From the NCBI GenBank assembly GCA_000727475.1, contig KL647309.1:751820-815819 (forward strand): a DNA stretch of 64,000 bases, written 5' to 3'. The stretch's first letter is position 1. Each line of letters opens with the position of its first letter. The notes under the pieces are model-generated. The model was given only the letters and a program-made list of their open reading frames with translations, was not told the DNA's origin and did no database searches. The stretch comes from Sarcocystis neurona. Its lineage: Eukaryota > Apicomplexa > Conoidasida > Eucoccidiorida > Sarcocystidae. Shown in pieces: positions 39,093 to 64,000 of this stretch. Position numbers and translations under genes: made by a program.

Positions 39093-39325
39093 TAAAAGCG
39101 CCCCCCTTGCGAGTTCAGTATTCGACGCACAGCTTTACGTTCACGAAGGACCACTGCAAAAAACCACATCATGAGACCGTGGAAGCGATAAAAGCGCCCC
39201 CCTTGCGAGTTCAGTATTCGACGCACAGCTTTACGTTCACGAAGGACCACTGCAAAAAACCACATCATGAGATCGTGGAAATCGCACGATCGGTTTTTTT
39301 GGTAGCAGTATCACACTACGTATTC
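39093..39325. repeat. 96-bp tandem repeat plus tail, copy B
   Basis: Two tandem 96-bp units (about 39093-39177, truncated at its left end, and 39178-39273) are followed by the same 52-bp tail as copy A. Because 96 is a multiple of three, a plus-strand frame stays open through both units and repeats a 32-residue block beginning KAPPLRVQYSTHSFTFTKDH. The only unit-to-unit change seen in the shared part is ATC versus ACC near the end. Whether it is translated is unknown. Confidence 0.85.
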
Positions 39326-40739
39326 GATTTGCTGTTCGGCGTTCGTAGTACGGTGACCGCAACAGCGGGCGCAGCTACAGGTGCATGTGTGCGCAGCTTC
39401 ACCCCCTTTGTTACACGTGTGTGCTCTGCTGGTAATGACGACTGCGAGGCAAAGCAGAGGCACTAGCAAGAAGCGTTTCTAACTTTTGGTTCACGAAAGT
39501 ACACGCCGACCTCAGGAAACATTACCCGCACCGGTTCGCTATCAGTACACGCGTCCTGCCATTATGCGACGTGCTTCGATCCACCTCGCTGCCGCCCACA
39601 TCACACATGTGTATCTGTACTGAAGCCGTGCTGGCCCAATAGCAGGCGTACATGTATGTGTATGACAGTGTGTATTCGCGCAAATATATAGGAGCACACA
39701 AGCAATGTTTCAGGTTTCCATAGTCGCGGGGTTCCGTCAGAAGGCATCAGCCGGCACTCGTTGTGCAGGGGCCATTGTCCGGTGGATACGATGTTATTTT
39801 ATGCGCCACTGTACACCAGAATCCCGGGTCTTGTACTTACGACGGGCACACGCCATCAAAGCAGTCGTCAAGCGCTGACGTTACTTTCCCCGCTGTCTAG
39901 TGTAGCAAAAGCTGTCATTAATGCTGGCAAATAGAGCGGCACACGAGGCGAATGTGTTGCCAACTGGGTGCCGCTGCTTGCAACGCTGTGTGCTTGTACA
40001 ATTCACGATTAGTGTGTAGAGAGGAATTACTACACAGATACAGTTATATGTATGTACGTGTACATGCAATTCGGTATGTGCGTGGACGCATGAGTTTGAT
40101 TCAAGTGGAAAGCACGATTCCTTAGCCTCCTCCTGTGCCACACGAACGCCGGCCAAATTTTGGGAAGTAACTTTCTTCCTTACTCAGCCTCTGACGAAAC
40201 ATGAAAAGGAAACAGTTCTCTGCAACAGGGAAGGGCAGTTCGGCTGATTCAGACGTCAAGTGTGACGTAGCTCTGTATCTCTATACAACCGTGGTAGTAC
40301 CAGGGAGCAGAAATTGCTTCTATTTTTCTACTCACTCTTTAGAGACAGACGGCGAATGCTGCACGAGCACAACTCTGCTGCTTTCGCTGCCGCTGCGATA
40401 CTACTCTAACAATAGCGCAGCCTTAGAGAGAGACTCAAGGTGGCTCGAAGGAATGGGCGGTTCTGCGGTGACAAGGTCTACGGCGGCTACCACGTCTCAA
40501 TCTTATCCTGTAAATGCATACGTTCTGGAACACGTAGGAGATAGTCGACAGGTCGGTAGATTCACGAACACAGGTTGTTTTTACTAAGGTGGCGCCGATG
40601 GTCGCCGACTTCGTTGCCTGCTGGTTCCGGTCTCGCCGGCAGGAAGCGAAACGGGCGGCTGCTTATTCCCTTTTTATATTCTCGCATCTTTATAGTCTGC
40701 GTAAGCGTGGCATCTTCTGATTTGTACAGATTTGTACCC

Positions 40740-40960
40740 GAAGCCGAATGTCTTATGCGTTGCTGCTGTTCTGCAACCACAAACGCAACAGAGCTTCCGT
40801 TGACCCCCACTCTGGGCAACAACGCGTCACTCCTGCTGCTGCGCCTGTTGCGGCTGCAGGTTCTGCTGTTGCTGCTGCCGATATAAGTGTTGCTGCAGGT
40901 AATGTTGTTGTGACCGGAGCTGTCGCAGCTGCCACAGGTGGCTGTGTTGCTCCTTCTGCT
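40740..40960. repeat. First CTG/CAG-rich tract of the repeat-rich half
   Basis: Interrupted GCTGCTGTT/GCTGCTGCG-type triplets begin here and give complementary Ala/Val/Leu-rich and Ala/Thr-rich frames on the two strands. I take it as the approximate left edge of the repeat-rich segment. Confidence 0.7.
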
Positions 40961-43083
40961 GCTCTCCCTCCGCTTTTCCAGCGCTGCGCGCGACTCAGGG
41001 CGATATGCTGATGAAGACTTCTATTGATACCGTCTTCAAAAATAGGACAAGGCTGTTCTCTTCCCCATTCACTTTCACATGCACTTCCGAAGTACAATCT
41101 CTGCACATCGAAAGCGGCAGAGTCCCGGCTTCGCCACCTATCGTTTCATGGTCATATACAGATACTCCCGTCCTTTTGGCCGCCAGCTCACACACGTAAC
41201 CAACCGACGACAAACCTTGGTGCAAGCGGGGCGCTCACATAACGGCCCACAAAATCCCTGAAAATACCAACGGAAGATTGTGTGACACACATATGTTTGA
41301 ACAAGCGTGTCTCTACAGCGCACTCCCGTCTTGAAATTATGACAGCGCGTGTCAGAGCTGTGGCGACGACGGTGCTTGTAGTCCAAGTGTTCGTGAGTAC
41401 GTAAAAATTTGTATACGTATGTGCTAGCTCTACTCCTATCCGCGACTACCCCTGCAGCCCACATGCGGAGTAGATATAGAGAAATGCACAAACACAGATA
41501 CACACGGATATGTGGAGACTTACACTGCACATACGTCCACGTCCCCACCCACACTACACGAGGACAAAAAGAAACGTCCCTTCATAGAATCCTCCGCGAC
41601 CGCAAAATCTTTGCTAGTGCAGATGCCCATGGCTCCACAACGCGACGCGTAGACGTACCTACGTGCGTAAGACATAAATATTAAATCTCCCCAGCAAATG
41701 TGTTTACCGACCATCAAAACACACGCGTACATTTTTACGCACACAACAACACAGAAAGGATCGACGCGTTTTGTGTGTTATATATATGTCACCTGTGTGC
41801 AGATATCGCTTTACACTAGATCACCAGAAACACACATGTGTACGTGTAAAATTCAAAATTAGAGGCTCTCAGAGTCTGCAGGAAATGCTTCAGCTTATTC
41901 AGGAGCAGAAGCATGACCCGCTCCCGGGGCTTCGAGCAGCACAGGCGTCGTCGGGGAGAGAGCCGCGAGGCCCTGCTGCATGAGGAACGGAGGCACAAAG
42001 CTGCTGCTGCTTTTCCCCCCACCGGCGGGGCCCTGCAGCAGCCGTTGCTGCTGCTGTTGCTGCTGCAGCTGCGTCAGCGCTGAGTAAACTGCGGATATGA
42101 TCCACAGCGCCTCGGACAGAGATGCTGCAGCGCACAAGAAAAACAAGTGTTTTCCGCACTGACACACGCTCACGCCCTGTAGACAAGAGCCCGGGGCACG
42201 GGAAATCGTCTTCTACGCAACGGGAAAAATATCGAAATAATAGTGACGCCGATGCATACAGTCAACAGCGATCTGCGGCATTCCTTCTCTCTGCATTCCA
42301 GCACCACATATATATATATATATGTATATACGCGCAAGTATCCTGCCTAGGCGTTGAAGAAGTTGAATATCTACTTTCGTAGGACTTACACACGTTTGCA
42401 TTTTATTCTCCTGTTTTTTAGTAACTCCTACACAACTACACACACATATCTAATATACGTACATGTTTCCGATATACACACAAACCCACACGCTATACTT
42501 CTGTCCTCTCTAAAACACAAAATGGCACATATACATGTGTGTACATATATGTGTCGATGACCCTGTGAATAAAAAAAGATACGTGAAGCCCACGCAAATT
42601 TTTCCGCCGCAGACTCCCACAGACGTATTTCTACGGAGTACGTCTTGCCGGCAAAAAGACGGCAACCGACTGCTGAAGATGTGAAGGCCACGTTGCATCA
42701 GAGAGAAGCGTAAAGATAAATATGTACATATATCCATATACGTCAAAACCACCTCACTCTGCAATACGCGTGTCAATGCAGAAAATACAAATGGCTACAC
42801 TGCAGACATATATTCACACGGATTTATACATACTCTGTATATGTGCCAGTAAACATATGTGCGATCGAGACGCGATCTCTACCTCTGCAACCCCATGGCC
42901 TTCCCTCCATGTCTCTTTAGTCTGACGCGTATACGGATATACGTATATATCTTTGTGTATATACGTGTGTATCTCTGTGTATTCTGTACACGCAGAAGGA
43001 CAGCCTATGCGCCTACATATATAAGTGTGTGGTGTGTGTATCATCTCGTGGGTGAAATAGTACCGGTAAACGCATGCACCCGT

Positions 43084-60137
<17,054 letters not shown>

Positions 60138-63100
60138 ATTAAAAGAACGCTGCCGCTACCTGCTTATGTGCCTGCCAATCTGCCACCGCATGCACACATA
60201 CATATATACATACATACACGTACACATATAATCACACACGCTGACATGTGTGGGTGTATAGAGGTATACGTATACATCCAACTGTGTATGTGTATACGTA
60301 AAAGTACACAGATCAAGGATCGCATGCGTGCTGATGCACATATATATATATGTATACGTGCAAAGGTAAAGGTATATGTGTACACACACTAAATTATGTG
60401 TACATGTATAGCTCTATACAGAAGAATTCGTTCACCCTGGCATATACATAAATATATGTGCACGCGTAGAAGGAGAAGCAGGCACAACAACAGCTACCTG
60501 CTGCTGCGGCTGCCTTCACCAGGCAAAGAAATCTCGCAGTTCGTCGCCAGCCTTCTCTCTTCTGCTGCTCTGGCGACCGCTCCCTGCTGATTGACTTTCC
60601 CTGCTGCTGCGGCAGAATGTCGCTGCTGCTGCTGCCGCTGCTGCCGAATGTCTCTCCTCGGGTCTGTTACTCCTGCTCCTGCTGCTGCTGTCGTTACTTC
60701 TGCTGCTGCTGCTCCTGCTGCTGCTGTCGCTGCTTCTGCTACTGCTACTGCTGCTGCCGCCACTGCCGCTGCTGGCCCTTTCGCTGCTGTTACTGCTTCT
60801 GCTGCTGCTGCTACTGCTACTACTGCTGCTCCTCATGCTGCTGTTTCTGCTGCTGCCGCCGCTGCTCCTGCTGCTGTTGGTGCTTTTGCTGCTGTCGCTG
60901 CTTCTGCTGCCGCCGCTGCTGCTGCCCAGCTGGAGCAGCTGGGCTGCTCCTGTTGCTGGTGGTCCTGCTTCTGCTGCTGCTGCGGCTGCTGCTACTGCTG
61001 CTGCTGTCCCTGCTTCTGCTGCTGTTACTGCTGTTGCCGCCACTGCTACTGCTAACGCTGTTGCTGCTTCTGCTGCTGTCGTTGCTTCTGCTGCTGCCGG
61101 CTTGCTTCCCCTGCTGCTGCCGCTCTGCTGCTTCTGCTTCTGCTGCTGCCGCTGCGCCTGCTGCTGCTCTCTCGAGACTTCCCTGCAACGCAGCAACACA
61201 CACCTTCACACCTTTGTTTTTGGCAGACGCGTCGGCAGAAACTTCACGCAGGCAGCATCCGACCTCCGCTGCTACCGCTGTTGCTGCTCCTGCTCTTGTT
61301 CTGCTGTGACCCCGGTTGCTGCTGCTGCAGGTCCTTGCGTCCGGCTGGTGCTCTGCTTGCTGCAGCAGCAGTTGCGGCCGCTATTTGGTTCGTTGCAGCC
61401 GCTAGTTGTGCTGCTTCTCCCGTCCGCCTGTTTGCGGGTCTGTTGCTGCCGCTGCTGCTGGTTCGGCATGGGGGGACTGCTGCAGCAGCTGCTTCTTTAT
61501 CATCTTCGCGACTGCAGCTGCGGCTGACCACCTCCTCGCGCTGCTGTGGATTTGCCTCCCGTCGCTAGTGCTGCTGCTGCTTCTCATTCTGCGCGTGCGA
61601 CACTTCTGCTGCAGCACCTCCGGGCACTGCAAAGGACGTGCTGCTGCTTCCTGCCGCCGACAACTTATCGTCTGTCTGAAGCTTCGGCCCACGTCTGTGG
61701 GTATTCGATCGCATGCGCACGCATATGCATAGGCGTCCTGCTTATGGAGAAACACATGCGTATATAGGCGCATGCGTATTTTTGACGAATCTGTGAGCAG
61801 GTCCCTTCTGTGCAGCTGCGGAGGGGAGGCACGCGTTGCTGGCGTTGCTGCTGCCCGAGACACGACAGCGCTAGTACAGCAGTGAGACAGCACACGACTG
61901 CAGCAGCAGTAGCAGCGACGGCAGCAACAGCAGCAGCAGGGGCAGCGAGCGTCAGCAGCAGCAGCAGGAGCAGCGACAGCGTCAGCAACAGTAGCAGGAG
62001 CAACGACGGCAACGGAGATGGAATCAGCGGCAGCTCAAAACAGCAGCAGCAGCGGCAGGAGGGCCGGCAGCTGCGGCAGCAGGAAGGGCGGGAGCGGCAC
62101 GGCCGCAGTAGCGGCTTTGGCAGCAGCGGCAGCGCCGGCCTTTCTGAAAGAAGCAGCAGCAATAGCAGCACGCGCTGAAGCGGCAACAACGAGTGAGAGA
62201 GCTGGAAAAGCAGCAGCAGCAGCAGAAGGTCCCGTGCCAGCCAACAGCAGCGGATGGAGTTACTTACCAGTAGCAGCAGCAACACGAGCAACACAAGGGC
62301 AGACAGAGGTCAAGGCAGCAGAGGGTGGAGGAGGACGAATGTTTGACGAGTGTTTGCCGTTGGAAGAGTATATGCCCGACGCAGAAAGCAGCAGCAGCCT
62401 GGTGCTGCTCGTTGGCAAAAAATTTTCAACGAGGAACAAAATATACGCTCAAAGAGCGCGTTTCCCTGCATCCGAACTTTGCAACTCGTGGGCTGTGCTG
62501 TGGTGCTGACGCGCATCGACGACGACTCTGGTAGCGGCAGCCGGATGAGCGCAGCCGGAGCGGCAGCTGCTGCTGTAGCAAGAGCCGTTTAGTAGTCATG
62601 GCTGGAGCACAGTGGCGCAGGATACTACCACACCAGCGCGGCAGCAGCAAGACTAAGAGCCGCAGCTGCAGTGCTCCCGCAGCTGTAGCAGGACGGGCAG
62701 TAGCAGCAGCAGCCGAGGAAGTACTACTGCCAGCGGTAGCAGCAGTTCCACCGTTACTGCAGGGGACCAGTTCGATCATCAGCAACCGCTGCTGCAAGTA
62801 GGGGCGGTTGCGGCGGCAGCGCAAAGGCCGGGACAGCACATGGCAATGGCAGCTGCATAGACAGGCTTGATGTGACGTTTGCAGCGTGTGTACGCGTCTA
62901 TCTGTCTCTTATTAATATTCAGAAAGTTTCTTGCGCGTGGTTGATGGCAGCTGCGGAGTGGCCAGTGGCTGCACGGCACACACTACAGCCGTAGCAGCAG
63001 CAGGGCCTACAGCAGCAGCAGGGGGCCGCCAAGTGCAGCAGCAGCGTCACGAGCCAAGAGCTGCAGGCCAGCAGAATCCTAGCAGCAGCGATAAGGCACG

Positions 63101-64000
63101 GGAGCACAAGCAGCAAAGCAGAAGCTGAGTAGCAGCAGCAGCAGACGTCTTGCTGCGAGAGCCACAGCACCGTCCAGTAGTAACACGCTGCCCTACTTCC
63201 GCTGCGATGAGCCCTGCTACTGCCTCTGTTCCTGCTACTGCGGCCATGCTAAGCCTGCTGCTAATATGCTACTGCGCACGTACTACAGCTGCTGGTTCTC
63301 CTCCCGCCGTGCTACAGCCCCAGCTGCTGCTGCTTGCTGCTGCTGTTGTTCTTGTTGTCGGGGCTTCTGCTGCTGTGTTGCTTCTGCTGTTCCTGTTGCT
63401 GCGCCGCCTCTCCTGCTGCGCTGCTTCAGCTGCTGCGCTGCTTCTGCTGCTGCGCCGCCTCTGCTGCTGCGCTGCTTCTGCTGCTCCGCTGCTTCTGCTT
63501 GGGGTAAGGGACCGCTGCTGCCGCCTCGCGCCTCTGCAGGAAGCGGTTGTTCGCCTGCATGCAAACGCCCGAAGAGAAGAGCTTCAGCAGCAACGTCACT
63601 GGCAGCGGCAGCAACGGTAGCAACACCAGCATGCGCCGGGACGGCAGTCGAGCTGCTGCTCTTCTGGTTGCACTACTGGGCTGCATGTGTTGACGACTCG
63701 TTTCCTGTCATTTCTTCGTTCTCCTTTGCTGTCTTTCTTGAAATCTTCTCCCCCAACGTTGTTCTCTTGTACCCGGTGCCGCTGTCTTGGCGTCCGACTG
63801 CGTGTGGCCGCCGCAGTGTGCCGGGATGCAGCCGCACAGCAGCAGCTCAACAACGTAGCAGCAGCAGCAGCACGAAGACAGCAGCAGCAACAGGAACCCC
63901 AGAACCGTACCAGCGGCAGCAAGTAGTGAATCGGCGGCTTCATGAAAGCTCTTCCGCACTGCAGTGTTGTACCGCAGCAGCCACACCCGACCGCAGCAGC
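60138..64000. repeat. Upstream flank of the kinase: CATATA and CAG/CTG repeats, no gene recognised
   Basis: A CATATA/TGTATA tract at about 60180-60430 lies directly upstream of the kinase start and may contain its promoter. Beyond it, CTG-oriented triplets (about 60490-61560), CAG-oriented triplets (about 61850-62870 and 62980-63130) and mixed triplets (63230-64000) dominate. All long frames here are Ala, Gln, Ser, Leu or Cys runs. Short unique islands (61560-61800, 62330-62520) show no recognisable domain. An upstream non-coding or low-complexity exon of the kinase cannot be excluded. Confidence 0.7.

Larger units (their letters stand above)
32119..43083. other. 11-kb stretch without a recognised gene
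   Basis: Between the PARN start and the kinase 3' end I found no frame that matches a known family with confidence. Frames are mostly under 130 codons. The longer ones (for example 36233-36787 plus, 184 codons) coincide with local repeats. Contents worth noting are the possible exon at 33616-33740, an AC microsatellite at 35812-35848, a 95-bp duplication at 36396-36585, and the 96/148-bp repeat at 38645-39325. From about 40.74 kb triplet-rich sequence begins, marking the change to repeat-rich DNA. Confidence 0.5.

Noticed and set aside
38645..39325. Long terminal repeats or a CRISPR array
   Set aside because: There are only two to three copies in direct tandem, no spacers of constant length, no integrase or reverse transcriptase frame between them, and the genome is eukaryotic.

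Overview
The window looks like nuclear DNA of a coccidian apicomplexan, most likely an Eimeria-type parasite. The evidence is many short exons with GT-AG introns, very dense CAG/CTG triplet tracts that could be read as poly-Ala, Gln, Ser, Leu or Cys, and a sharp change in texture. Roughly 1-40.7 kb is repeat-poor. From about 40.7 kb to the end it is repeat-rich: CAG/CTG tracts, CATATA-type AT microsatellites and small minisatellites. This matches the published picture of Eimeria chromosomes built from repeat-poor and repeat-rich segments. Genus and species are inferences from texture, not from a marker gene. Four multi-exon genes are recognisable, all on the minus strand. (1) CFAP46, a very large axonemal central-apparatus protein, occupies about 0.15-16.7 kb in about 20 coding blocks. 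(2) DNAAF1 (LRRC50/ODA7), a leucine-rich-repeat dynein assembly factor, lies at about 21.0-23.1 kb in six exons whose splice phases all agree. (3) A PARN-type CAF1-family poly(A) ribonuclease lies at about 25.8-32.1 kb with a complete DEDDh catalytic set and a long N-terminal extension. (4) An SNF1/AMPK-type protein kinase alpha subunit is spread over 17 kb (about 43.1-60.1 kb) of repeat-rich DNA. I could assemble it into nine exons with a closed reading frame of about 792 codons: kinase domain, UBA-like segment, and a KA1 domain split over two exons. CFAP46 and DNAAF1 are neighbours and both serve motile flagella, which in coccidia occur only in male gametes (microgametes). The PARN-like nuclease and the AMPK-like kinase have no obvious functional link to them. 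The remaining long stretches (16.7-21.0, 23.1-25.8, 32.1-43.1 and 60.1-64.0 kb) hold no gene I can name. They do hold several distinct repeats, including a frame-preserving 96-bp tandem repeat within a 148-bp duplication, and a 12-18 bp GTGTACGTACAC palindrome found several times in the repeat-rich half. A 587-base run of N at 58522-59108 is an assembly gap bordered by matching CTG-repeat sequence. No bacterial-type operon, CRISPR array, rRNA or tRNA gene was seen.
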